A stretch of 64,000 nucleotides of DNA from Dyadobacter fermentans DSM 18053 (GTDB taxonomy: Bacteria; Bacteroidota; Bacteroidia; Cytophagales; Spirosomataceae), in assembly GCF_000023125.1 (NCBI RefSeq), contig NC_013037.1:1-64000 (forward strand), written 5' to 3'. The position numbers and the translations under genes were made by a program. The first letter of the stretch is position 1; every line of letters begins with the position of its first letter. Below, piece by piece: positions 55,851-64,000 of the stretch. The notes below the pieces were generated by a model that saw nothing but the letters and a program-made list of their open reading frames with translations, ran no database searches and had not been told where the DNA came from.

Positions 55851-57380
55851 GTGAAAAGAAGAGAATTTGTTACAGCAGCGTCTTCATTTTTGCTGCCGGT
55901 TGTGTTGAATGGATTTGGGGTTAAATCATTGGCAAAGGGCTCCTCACTTGTTCAATCGTTAAAGGCAACTGCGGCCCTGAACAGCGATCGCATACTAGTG
56001 ATTGTTTACCTGGGCGGAGGGAATGATGGATTGAATACAGTAATTCCGCTCGAATTTTACTCTGAGTACTATAATCTTCGAAGCAACATAGCGATACCTG
56101 AAAGCCAAGTTTTGCGTCTTTCGGGCAACTCTGAATCGGGTTTTCATCCTGCAATGACGGGAATGCGCGCCCTGTACGATGAGGGTAAGCTGGCCATTAT
56201 CAATTCAGTTTCTTATCCGGATCCAAATCAATCACATTACCGGTCAACTGATATCTGGATGACAGGTGTTGATTCGACAAAGTACTCAACATCCGGTTGG
56301 GCAGGCAGATACTTGAATGACCGCTTCTCTGGCTATCCCGCAAGTTATCCGAACGCCGAAATGGAAGATCCGCTGGCAATCCAAATCGGACAAATCGGTA
56401 CTACGGCACTGCTGGGAAATAACCAATCAATGGCAACAACCCTCAAAGACCCAAATTCATTCTATCAGCTTATCGGGGCTCCCAATTTATCTCCCGAAAG
56501 CGGCTTACCGTGCTGCGACGCAGGGGAATTAACGGCGTTTATCAGGCAGCAGCAGATACTGTCCACCGGATATGCCTCTGAAATTAAGGCTGCGGCTGAT
56601 GCGGGAAGCAACAAGGCGTCGTATCCTGACGCCTCTCAGAATAACGAATTGGCAGAGCAGTTGAAAATCGTTGCCCGGCTCATTCATGGAGGATTGAAAT
56701 CAAAGATTTACTATGTGGAGCTCGGGGGATTTGACACCCATGCCGCGCAGGTTGGAACAACCAGCACTGAGGGGGTACACGCACAACTTCTAAAAAAACT
56801 ATCCGACGCCATTTTTGCTTTTCAAAACGATTTGAAATTGCAAGGAATTGAAGATAAAGTGTTGGGGATGACATTTTCAGATTTTGGCAGGAGGGCTACA
56901 TCAAATGCTTCCAAGGGGACTGATCATGGTATCGGAGCGCCGATGTTTGTTTTTGGTTCGGGAATCAAAAGGCAACTGATCGGTACAAATCCTAATTTGG
57001 TGAATGGGTTGCTTCCGGCAAATCCAGCTGCATGGGACAAGAACCGGGATATCAAAATGCAAATTGATTTCCGGAGAGTGTATAGCGATATTCTGAACGA
57101 ATGGTTTGGAACTTCCAGTCAAAAAACCGATCAGATACTTTACAAGAACTTTAAAACCACTTCGCTTTTCTCCGATGTTGTGCAGAGCATTTCGTCTGGT
57201 GCCTGGGCAAATCCTGAAATTTGGTCCAACGGTCGTGTACCGGACTCAAAGACCATTATCAGGATAAATTCCGGACATGTCGTTGATGTAGGCCAAAATA
57301 TCACTGCGCGGGAAGTCAAGGTCGAATCAGGAGGCAAACTTAAATTTCTGGGTGATTTCAGTGTCAATGTGACCGGCTAA
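55851..57380 (+). CDS. DUF1501 family protein with an extra C-terminal beta-helix-like segment
   Basis: A 509-residue protein whose N-terminus is a Tat-like signal (MKRREFVTAASSFLLPVV). The body shows DUF1501 marks of an alkaline-phosphatase/sulfatase-like fold: VIVYLGGGNDGLNTVIPL, GGFDTHAAQVG, FSDFGRRATSNASKGTDHGIGAP in segments. After about residue 437 comes a segment of about 70 residues, SSGAWANPEIWSNGRVPDSK followed by INSGHVVDVG and ESGGKLKF, of the kind usually found in type IX secretion cargo proteins. No sorting domain follows, so this end may be truncated. The start is GTG at 55851. Confidence 0.88.
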   Translation: MKRREFVTAASSFLLPVVLNGFGVKSLAKGSSLVQSLKATAALNSDRILVIVYLGGGNDGLNTVIPLEFYSEYYNLRSNIAIPESQVLRLSGNSESGFHPAMTGMRALYDEGKLAIINSVSYPDPNQSHYRSTDIWMTGVDSTKYSTSGWAGRYLNDRFSGYPASYPNAEMEDPLAIQIGQIGTTALLGNNQSMATTLKDPNSFYQLIGAPNLSPESGLPCCDAGELTAFIRQQQILSTGYASEIKAAADAGSNKASYPDASQNNELAEQLKIVARLIHGGLKSKIYYVELGGFDTHAAQVGTTSTEGVHAQLLKKLSDAIFAFQNDLKLQGIEDKVLGMTFSDFGRRATSNASKGTDHGIGAPMFVFGSGIKRQLIGTNPNLVNGLLPANPAAWDKNRDIKMQIDFRRVYSDILNEWFGTSSQKTDQILYKNFKTTSLFSDVVQSISSGAWANPEIWSNGRVPDSKTIIRINSGHVVDVGQNITAREVKVESGGKLKFLGDFSVNVTG

Positions 57381-57449
57381 GCAAGTGCTGCTCCGCCTGT
57401 ATGTGGAGGGGATGGCGTGCAATTAAGAATTAAATCAATTTGGGTGAAC

Positions 57450-60400
57450 ATGAAGCGTTTTTATAGTCGAGTTATCTCTGCATTCGTCTTAGCATTGATT
57501 TCATTGGTTGGTTTTGGCCAGGGCATAATCAAAACCGAAAGATCGTCTCCGCAGGGAATAGTGAGTTTTTCGCAATCCTCCAAGGTCGTCGGAGCAGGGG
57601 ATTCCAAACACATTGACGGATATGTGGAGAAAAGCGGTTCTGGCATATTTCTGTTTCCTGTCGGTCACAAGGGTATGTACAGACCCTTCGCAGCGGAGTC
57701 TGACGGCGTAATCGGGGCATATTTTCAAGAGAATGCAGGATCTGCATCTTTGCCTGCCGGAGCGCCTTTTTCAACTGGAAACAAGGAAAGCGCATTAAAA
57801 AATGTCAGTGGAATTGAGTTCTGGGACATCAACGGTGCCAACCCTTCGCGGTTGACTTTGACCTGGAATGCAACGAGCAACGTGGGAACGTTAACGGGCA
57901 ATTCCTTGCCGTTGCTGACCATCGCAGGCTGGAACGCAGCCACCTCGAAGTGGGAAGCAGTCATTTCAATGGTTGATGAGGTAGCCTACCAGGGTGGAAC
58001 GAGTTCGATGACTTCGGGCTCGATAACGACTATTCAGACTGTGGTTCCAAACAAGTATAGTGTCTATACCCTGGCCTCACTAAATTCTCCCACGGTGCAA
58101 GTGAGCTATGAGGGTAGCCTTGAAACACTTTCGTGTTCAGAGATCGCGGGATGGGTTTGGAACAAGAACTATCCAGATGCAGCTTTGACGGTCGAATTAT
58201 TTGAGGGTAGCACAGTTTATGCCACAGCAAGGGCCGAAATTAACCGAACCGATCTTAAAGAGAGTGGAAAAGGCTCTGGTAATTATGGATTTAAGATAGC
58301 TACGCCTGCAAGCTTGATAGACGGAAAAACACATCAGCTCAGTATCAGGGTGAAAGGAAGCAGTTTCACTCTCGCTGGTTCTCCCAAAACTTTAAACTGT
58401 GGCATAACTGGTGCTTTTGAAGTGGCAGATTGTTACAAGCTTAGTGGTTGGGTTTGGGATAAAAATATGCCTGGTAGTGCGCTCACCGTGGAAATAAAAG
58501 AAGGGAATGTTGTGCACGCGACTTCGTTGGCAGATGTCTATCGGGAAGATCTGTTGAATGGCGGGGCCGGTACAGGTAAATATGGCTTCTCGATCCCATT
58601 ACCGGCGACCTTGAAAGATGGAAAGAGCCACGTGGTATCTGCTACTGCAAAGGGCATCGAGTACACCCTTACGAATTCACCAAAATCAGTTAATTGCCCG
58701 GTGAGCCAGTTTGCCGGACGTTTTGAAAAGGCAGATTGTGAGTCTATACAAGGTTGGGTTTGGGATGCAAATTACCCGAATGCTGCTTTGACCGTCGAGG
58801 TTGTTGAAAATGGTGTTGTGTACGCTACTGGGGTTGCCAATGTCTATCGCGAGAGTCTCAAGACTTCGGGCTATGGAACCGGAAATTACGTTTTTCGGAT
58901 CCCGACGCCTGCAATTCTGAGGGACGGCAAGGCGCACCAGTTAAGTGTCCGCGTTAAGGGAACAGGCACCATCATCAGTGACTCTCCCCGATCTTTAACA
59001 TGCTCAGTTAACGACTATGGTGGTCTTTTCGATTTTGCCGACTGCGACATTGTGCGTGGTTGGGCTTGGGATAAGAACTTTCCGAATGGAGCAGCACTCA
59101 CCGTGGAGCTGGTTAAAGGTGACGTAGTGTATGGATCTGCGGTGGCAAGCAATTATCGTGAGGATTTAAAGAATGCGGGAACGGGAACAGGCAACTACGG
59201 ATTTTCTATGGCAATGCCTGCTGCATTGCGGGACGGCAAAGCCCACCAGCTGAGTATTCGCGTGAAGGGTAGTAGCTACCTTTTGCCGGGATATCCCGGT
59301 ACTAAAACGCTTACCTGTGAAATAAACCGATACGCCGGAAGTTTCGAACGCGCGGAATGTGGTCTGATACAAGGTTGGATATGGGACAAGAATAATCCTG
59401 GGACGTCAGTGACGGTAGAGGTCGTAGAAGGAACGACGGTACATGCCACAGGCATTGCGAACATCTACAGAGAGAGCTTGAATACCTCTGGTTTTGGTAC
59501 TGGAAATTACGTTTTCCAGATTGCTACGCCAGCCAGCCTTAAAGATGGCAAACCGCATCAGTTGAGTATAAGAGCAAAAGGGAGCAGTACTATCCTAAGT
59601 AACTCACCGCGCTCTCTTACATGCGCAGCCAATGAGTACGATGGTGTATTCGAATTTGCAGATTGCGACGTTGTTCGGGGCTGGGTTTGGGACAAGAACT
59701 TTCCGAATGGCGCAGCACTTACCGTCGAGCTCGTTGAAGGCACAGTAGTTCACGGAACGGCGGTAGCGGGTACTTACAGGGAGGATTTAAAGGCGAAGGG
59801 AAATGGAAAATATGGATTTTCGATGGCATTGCCGGCTGCATTGCGGGACGGCAAATCCCATCAGCTAAGTGTGAGGGTTAAAGGAAGTAATTACACATTA
59901 GTAGGATACCCAGGCTTGAAAACACTTACCTGCGAAGTCAACCGTTATGCCGGAAGTTTCGAGCGGGCAGAATGCGGCGTCATACAGGGATGGATATGGG
60001 ACAAAAATAATCCAGGGACGTCTGTTACCGTGGAAGTGGTTGAAGGCACAACAGTTCATGCTACCGGAATTGCCAATGTATACCGCGAGGCTTTGAAAAC
60101 GTCGGGTTTTGGCACAGGGAATTACGTTTTTCAAACCCCAACACCTGCTAGTCTAAAAGATGGTAAACCGCACCAGATCAGCATTCGTGCTAAGGGAAGT
60201 AGTTTTGTTCTAACAAATTCTCCTCGCTCGTTAACTTGTGCGGTTAATAGTTATGCGGGTGCATTCGAGTTTGCGGACTGTGATGTTGTACGAGGTTGGG
60301 CATGGGATAAAAATTTTCCTGGCGGGGCGGCACTTACCGTTGAATTGGTAGAGGGAACCATTGTGCATGGCACAGCCTTGGCCAGCTCTTATCGCGCGGA

Positions 60401-61799
60401 CCTCAAATCAAACGGTACAGGAACGGGTAACTATGGCTTCTCAATGCCATTGCCACCAGCGTTGCGGGATGGCAAGGCCCACCAATTAAGCTTCCGTGTA
60501 AAGGGTAGCAGCATCTTGCTAAGCGGATCGAAGACGCTCACTTGTGAGGTAAATCGTTATGCGGGTCGTTTCGAGCGGGCGGAATGCGGATCAATCCAGG
60601 GCTGGGTATGGGACAAAAATAATCCCGGAACCTCTGTAACAGTGGAGGTACTTGAAGGAGGCATTGTCCATGCTACTGGGGTTGCCAATATCTATCGAGA
60701 AAGCTTAAAGACTTCGGGTTATGGTTCTGGAAACTACGTTTTTCAAATCCCAACACCGGCAAGTATTAAAGATGGTAAAGCGCATCAGCTAAGCGTTCGG
60801 GTAAAGGGAAGTAGTGTGATTTTGACGGATTCTCCCCGGTCCTTGACCTGCCCTGTAAACGACTATGACGGTATATTCGAATTTGCAGATTGCGATGTCG
60901 TGCGTGGATGGGCGTGGGACAAGAACTTTCCGAATGGGGCATCATTGACTGTTGAGTTGGTTGAGGGCACAACAGTCCATGGAACCGCAACGGCCGGCAG
61001 CTATCGCGAAGACTTGAAGGTAAAAGGGAACGGGACGGGCAACTACGGCTTTTCGATGGCGTTGCCTGCTGCTTTGCGGGACGGTAAGCCGCATCAGCTA
61101 AGTATCCGGGTTAAAGGAAGTAACTATATATTGTCCGGATATCCTGGCGTCAAATCGCTGACTTGCGAAATTAACCGCTATGCCGGCCGTTTCGAGCGAG
61201 CGGAATGCGGGATGATCCAAGGATGGATATGGGACAAAAATAATCCTGGGGCTGTGGTTACGGTTGAGGTAATGGAAGGCACTACGCTGCTTGCAACAGG
61301 AGTCGCAAGTATTTACCGGGAAAGTCTGAAGCTATCAGGTTTCGGTACGGGGAATTATGTATTCCAGATTCCAACGCCTGCCAGTTTAAAGGACGGTAAG
61401 GCGCATCAACTAAGTATACGTGCGAAAGGGAGTTCATTTATACTTACGGATTCACCACGCTCACTTAGTTGTGCAGTAGCTGCACGCATAGCTGCGCCAG
61501 CTCACGAAATCAGTGTTAGCGAGAATCATGAAGGCCTTATCGATGAACTGCGGTTTTTTGTTTTCCCTAATCCGTCAAAAGGGACGTTGACGGTTGCGCT
61601 GCATGCTGCCAAAGACAAACTGGTAAATCTCTCAATCATAAATATTCTTGGACAGAGTGTCCATAAGTCAACCCTGGCAAGCATGAGTGGAGAGGTAAAG
61701 ACGACGGTCGACCTGGGGCAATTGCCAGATGGAATATATATTGTCCAGGTAAAAGTGGGTGACAAGATAGAAAGCAGGCGCGTTGTACTTGCTAAGTAG
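57450..61799 (+). CDS. Giant secreted repeat protein with type IX secretion C-terminal domain
   Basis: A protein of about 1,449 residues: signal peptide (MKRFYSRVISAFVLAL...GFGQ), an N-terminal domain of about 200 residues (GDSKHIDGYVEKSGSGIFLFPVG and following) of a kind common in type IX cargo, eleven tandem repeats of about 100 residues (58090-61472) and a C-terminal sorting domain (VFPNPSKGTLTVAL to the end). Each repeat has one Cys at its start (A-D/E-C) and one at its end (L-T-C), a GWxWDKNxP block, a YRExL block, GTGNYxF and LxDGKxHQLSxRxKGS. ATG at 57450 gives a clean signal; a GTG at 57417 with a nearby GGAGGGG is the alternative. Probably displayed on the cell surface; the ligand is unknown. 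Confidence 0.9.
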   Translation: MKRFYSRVISAFVLALISLVGFGQGIIKTERSSPQGIVSFSQSSKVVGAGDSKHIDGYVEKSGSGIFLFPVGHKGMYRPFAAESDGVIGAYFQENAGSASLPAGAPFSTGNKESALKNVSGIEFWDINGANPSRLTLTWNATSNVGTLTGNSLPLLTIAGWNAATSKWEAVISMVDEVAYQGGTSSMTSGSITTIQTVVPNKYSVYTLASLNSPTVQVSYEGSLETLSCSEIAGWVWNKNYPDAALTVELFEGSTVYATARAEINRTDLKESGKGSGNYGFKIATPASLIDGKTHQLSIRVKGSSFTLAGSPKTLNCGITGAFEVADCYKLSGWVWDKNMPGSALTVEIKEGNVVHATSLADVYREDLLNGGAGTGKYGFSIPLPATLKDGKSHVVSATAKGIEYTLTNSPKSVNCPVSQFAGRFEKADCESIQGWVWDANYPNAALTVEVVENGVVYATGVANVYRESLKTSGYGTGNYVFRIPTPAILRDGKAHQLSVRVKGTGTIISDSPRSLTCSVNDYGGLFDFADCDIVRGWAWDKNFPNGAALTVELVKGDVVYGSAVASNYREDLKNAGTGTGNYGFSMAMPAALRDGKAHQLSIRVKGSSYLLPGYPGTKTLTCEINRYAGSFERAECGLIQGWIWDKNNPGTSVTVEVVEGTTVHATGIANIYRESLNTSGFGTGNYVFQIATPASLKDGKPHQLSIRAKGSSTILSNSPRSLTCAANEYDGVFEFADCDVVRGWVWDKNFPNGAALTVELVEGTVVHGTAVAGTYREDLKAKGNGKYGFSMALPAALRDGKSHQLSVRVKGSNYTLVGYPGLKTLTCEVNRYAGSFERAECGVIQGWIWDKNNPGTSVTVEVVEGTTVHATGIANVYREALKTSGFGTGNYVFQTPTPASLKDGKPHQISIRAKGSSFVLTNSPRSLTCAVNSYAGAFEFADCDVVRGWAWDKNFPGGAALTVELVEGTIVHGTALASSYRADLKSNGTGTGNYGFSMPLPPALRDGKAHQLSFRVKGSSILLSGSKTLTCEVNRYAGRFERAECGSIQGWVWDKNNPGTSVTVEVLEGGIVHATGVANIYRESLKTSGYGSGNYVFQIPTPASIKDGKAHQLSVRVKGSSVILTDSPRSLTCPVNDYDGIFEFADCDVVRGWAWDKNFPNGASLTVELVEGTTVHGTATAGSYREDLKVKGNGTGNYGFSMALPAALRDGKPHQLSIRVKGSNYILSGYPGVKSLTCEINRYAGRFERAECGMIQGWIWDKNNPGAVVTVEVMEGTTLLATGVASIYRESLKLSGFGTGNYVFQIPTPASLKDGKAHQLSIRAKGSSFILTDSPRSLSCAVAARIAAPAHEISVSENHEGLIDELRFFVFPNPSKGTLTVALHAAKDKLVNLSIINILGQSVHKSTLASMSGEVKTTVDLGQLPDGIYIVQVKVGDKIESRRVVLAK
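58090..61472 (+). repeat. Eleven tandem coding repeats in the giant surface protein
   Basis: Repeat ends, placed at the closing LTC cysteine codon: 58400, 58697, 59003, 59318, 59624, 59933, 60239, 60545, 60851, 61166 and 61472. Repeats 3, 5, 7, 9 and 11 (type B: RFERAECGxIQGWIWDKNNP, SPRSLTC) are each exactly 306 bases. Repeats 4, 6, 8 and 10 (type A: FEFADCDVVRGWAWDKNFP, KTLTC) are 315, 309, 306 and 315 bases. Repeats 1 and 2 are more divergent. The dimer period is 612-621 bases. DNA copies differ at many synonymous sites. Confidence 0.95.
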
Positions 61800-61803
61800 G
61801 AAT

Positions 61804-61848
61804 GTAGTATCGGCCGCTTGATCGGAGGCCGATACTACTATTTTTTAT
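61804..61848. terminator. Terminator after the giant repeat protein gene
   Basis: GTAGTATCGGCC pairs with GGCCGATACTAC (12 perfect pairs, 11-base loop) followed by TATTTTTTAT. It lies 5 bases after the stop codon and 27 bases before the convergent gene end. Confidence 0.88.
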
Positions 61849-61875
61849 CACCAGATATAGCTCTTCGATTATAAT

Positions 61876-63267
61876 CTAGTTTAGATCAAGGCAGAAGCCT
61901 GTGTATGCATTGACTTGTCGCGATTTTACAATAGCGGAGACCAAACTGTTGCTACCGATGAAAAATCCACGATATCTGAACATGAGGCCGACATTCCCGC
62001 CTCCATACTGTTGGTAGGAAATAGGTAGGGAAATGGAGATCTCACGATCCCTATGGAAAGTAGGCGTTACGGAAATGAGGTTTACGGGATACAGCTTGTT
62101 GAGATTTTTTCCGCTGTTCAAACTTACAGCCAATTCGCTCGTTAAGCTCAGACGACGAAGACCAAAATAGCTTGCCTGTAAGCGGAGCATCGTTGGCAGG
62201 GAGATGTCATATTTGCCGGTATCTACTGCCTTTCTTGAAAAAAAGCGGGGATATTTATCAAATACTCTCGTGGTTTGACTGAATGAAGAATTAGCAAAAT
62301 TGTTGTTGAAATACAGCTGCTGACTGGGAGATATATGAACGTCGTAGCTTTTGCTGAATGAGCTATCGGCACGATAGCTCGCTTTACCAATATCTGTGAC
62401 AGAAATACCCAGAACGAAGTTGATAGGAAGATTTCTGGATTTACGAAATGCATAGGTCAATCCCAGGTCTGCCGCAATACTCGCTCTCTGGAAACCAACC
62501 AGGTTACCGAATGTCGCGTCACCAAAAAAGTTGCCTGAAGTGCGCGCAGTTACCGATCCAGTGGCATCAGTAAGATAACTCGTCTGAGTGGGAGTCGATT
62601 TAATGATGCCTTCCAGTTGAGCAGTCTCCAGTGTCGTGTTTGCAATGCCATTTACATATTTTAGCGTGCCGCCGATGGTCCAGGAGTGGAATTCATTGGA
62701 CTTGAATTCGTATGCGGCCACAGCACCGAGCTCGGAAAACATGGTAATGTTAGCTTTTGAGTTTTCCGCTCTGGGAAGTACATATGGATACTCATGAATC
62801 ACCTTGGTCAGTTCACCAATTTCGGATACTAATCGTCCATCTACTTCCCAATAGTTAGCGTGCAGACGAGCACGCGTGGTAAGGCCGACTACGAGACGAT
62901 TGCTAATTCTATATGAGAAAGAGGGGCCACGCAGATCGAGCGCGCCAGCCCCTGTGGAAATTTTTGAAGTGCCGAGCACATCGGATCGCAATAGATCGGC
63001 GCTTAGTTTGAAAATGCTTTTTAGTTGGATATCAGCCGTGTTCGATGATAAGTTGTAGTCCAATGAGAATACGTTGACGTTCCATCTACTTTCTTTATTA
63101 AATACACCTAGCATGGAAGGGTTCTTAAATGCCCATAGAATTGCAGGTTCCGGTGGCTCCGGATTTGGCGAAATTGCTTCCGATTGCGCAAATACTTTTC
63201 CTATTGAAAGGATCAAAAGTAATCGAACCAATTTCCATCGACTCCTCGGCGACTGTGTATTTGTCAT
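61876..63267 (-). CDS. DUF5723-like outer-membrane beta-barrel protein
   Basis: A 463-residue exported protein: signal peptide ending near GKVFAQ, then beta-strand-rich sequence with many alternating hydrophobic residues to a C-terminal aromatic strand. The opening AILWAFKNPSMLGVFNKES, NVNVFSLDYNLSSNTADIQL and LDLRGPSFSYRISNRLVVGLTTRARL fit the DUF5723 type of Bacteroidota outer-membrane proteins, but I place it there only by resemblance. It follows the Wzi-like gene by 21 bases, so they are co-transcribed. Convergent with the giant repeat gene. Confidence 0.7.
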   Translation of the reverse strand: MTNTQSPRSRWKLVRLLLILSIGKVFAQSEAISPNPEPPEPAILWAFKNPSMLGVFNKESRWNVNVFSLDYNLSSNTADIQLKSIFKLSADLLRSDVLGTSKISTGAGALDLRGPSFSYRISNRLVVGLTTRARLHANYWEVDGRLVSEIGELTKVIHEYPYVLPRAENSKANITMFSELGAVAAYEFKSNEFHSWTIGGTLKYVNGIANTTLETAQLEGIIKSTPTQTSYLTDATGSVTARTSGNFFGDATFGNLVGFQRASIAADLGLTYAFRKSRNLPINFVLGISVTDIGKASYRADSSFSKSYDVHISPSQQLYFNNNFANSSFSQTTRVFDKYPRFFSRKAVDTGKYDISLPTMLRLQASYFGLRRLSLTSELAVSLNSGKNLNKLYPVNLISVTPTFHRDREISISLPISYQQYGGGNVGLMFRYRGFFIGSNSLVSAIVKSRQVNAYTGFCLDLN

Positions 63268-63288
63268 TCGAAATGTGAGTTAGTGCTG

Positions 63289-64000
63289 TTAAAATCGGAG
63301 TGACTTTTTTACATTGATAAGCAGTCCGAATGAATTATAAAGTAATTGTCCACTATCAAATGCTCCTGCAATACCGCACTGCCAATCTTTGGCAAATGAT
63401 CTGCTAACCTCTAAATATCCGGAGAATTGATTAACCTTTTCGAAATAGGGTGGATCTATTACAAATCTGTCCTTCCCAAGTGAAGTACCAATGGGACTAC
63501 TTCCGTAAGTTCCATAATTCATTGAGTATGAAAGCTTCGTCTTGATATTATATTTGTTGATATGTCCTTCCATTCCACCATGAAAGGCAATAACCCTGTT
63601 GTTTACGAAATATTCGTCCTGCCGGTACCGAAGATTGCTTCGACCCTCATGGCGAGGTGTAACAAATGGATTGCCGATTCCGACCCCTTTGTAAGACCAT
63701 CCGGAAGCGTACATGAAGTTATTGTAATATTGTTCGTCGCCAGATTTCGTGACAGGTGACCATAATTCCCCCGCTTGATTTTTGGAATAGAAGAGTTCCA
63801 ACACAATCTTCTCCCACCCAGACCTTGATGCGATCTTGTTTTTCAAGGAGATCCCGGTCAGGCCGTCACGCACATTTGCCAGACGCGCCAGTGCCCCCAC
63901 ATCATAAAACTGTTGCCTGTAAACAAATAAGTGCGCGTTATTCCAGTCATAAGTAATTCCCAGATCAATGGAGCCCAGCTGATTTCCCAGCTTAGTCTTA
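63289..64000 (-). CDS. Capsule-assembly Wzi-like outer-membrane protein (5' part outside the window)
   Basis: The frame runs to the right edge with no start codon that fits, so at least 237 residues of the C-terminal part are seen. Strands such as LGSIDLGITYDWNNAHLFVY, RQQFYDVG, YASGWSYKGVGIGNPFVTPR and YLEVSRSFAKDWQCGIAGAF resemble the 18-strand barrel of Wzi-like capsule-assembly proteins, which bind exopolysaccharide at the cell surface. An internal GTG at 63900 is not the true start. It is first in an operon with the DUF5723-like gene. Confidence 0.75.
   Translation of the reverse strand, partial: KTKLGNQLGSIDLGITYDWNNAHLFVYRQQFYDVGALARLANVRDGLTGISLKNKIASRSGWEKIVLELFYSKNQAGELWSPVTKSGDEQYYNNFMYASGWSYKGVGIGNPFVTPRHEGRSNLRYRQDEYFVNNRVIAFHGGMEGHINKYNIKTKLSYSMNYGTYGSSPIGTSLGKDRFVIDPPYFEKVNQFSGYLEVSRSFAKDWQCGIAGAFDSGQLLYNSFGLLINVKKSLRF

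Noticed and set aside
1..64000. CRISPR arrays, insertion sequences, prophage genes
   Set aside because: No regularly spaced short repeats, transposase or phage proteins were found in any frame; the only tandem repeats are the coding repeats at 58.1-61.5 kb.

Overview
The window looks like a chromosomal segment of a Cytophagales bacterium (phylum Bacteroidota), most likely Dyadobacter or a close relative. This is inferred from protein sequence character and gene content: Bacteroidota-type families (DUF4270, DUF4907, UMF1, DUF1501/DUF1800, type IX secretion C-terminal domains), -7 promoter boxes of the form TAnnTTTG, and GC content that looks near 50%. It was not tested by a database search. 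The window opens at dnaA, whose true start may lie just outside. I see no rRNA, CRISPR array, insertion sequence, prophage or integrase. One tRNA gene, tRNA-Val(GAC), is present.

1-12 kb is mostly housekeeping: dnaA, a FemAB/BioF2-like acyltransferase, a predicted aminopeptidase/DUF3108 pair, and recA with a terminator-like hairpin in its leader. A leftward operon follows: pheT, a small coiled-coil protein, zapA, rny (RNase Y) and a ChlI/MoxR-like AAA+ ATPase.

12-31 kb is a mosaic of short operons. It holds a DUF1684 lipid-anchored or membrane-anchored protein, a single-domain response regulator, a PhnP-like metallo-beta-lactamase-fold protein, and a DUF819 transporter paired with a sulfite-oxidase-like molybdoenzyme. 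Then come a two-subunit molybdenum/[2Fe-2S] oxidoreductase operon carrying two small add-on genes, and a vanadium-haloperoxidase/PAP2-like lipoprotein operon. Two DinB-type proteins, a DUF255 (YyaL) protein with an upstream type IX secretion cargo protein, a lipoprotein, a UMF1 transporter and the tRNA complete the stretch.

31-54 kb holds a stand-alone HD protein resembling small alarmone hydrolases and the rimP-nusA-infB operon, which has a consensus promoter and a leader hairpin. It also has an EEP-family phosphodiesterase, a divergent DUF4270 versus Kelch/DUF4907 surface-lipoprotein set, a bestrophin, a tolC-acrA-acrB type RND efflux operon, a sodium:solute symporter with a 47-residue membrane partner, an RfbD-like reductase and a polyprenyl-phosphate sugar transferase.

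54-64 kb is the most unusual part. After an 830-base AT-rich non-coding stretch with two strong inverted repeats come DUF1800, a DUF1501 protein with an extra C-terminal cargo-like segment, and a secreted protein of about 1,450 residues. That protein has eleven tandem repeats of about 100 residues; repeats 3-11 alternate strictly between two subtypes, B(AB)x4. Facing it are a DUF5723-like outer-membrane barrel and the 3' part of a Wzi-like capsule-assembly barrel running off the window. With the sugar transferase and rfbD next door, this reads as a cell-surface/exopolysaccharide locus and is the best candidate for an undescribed system here.
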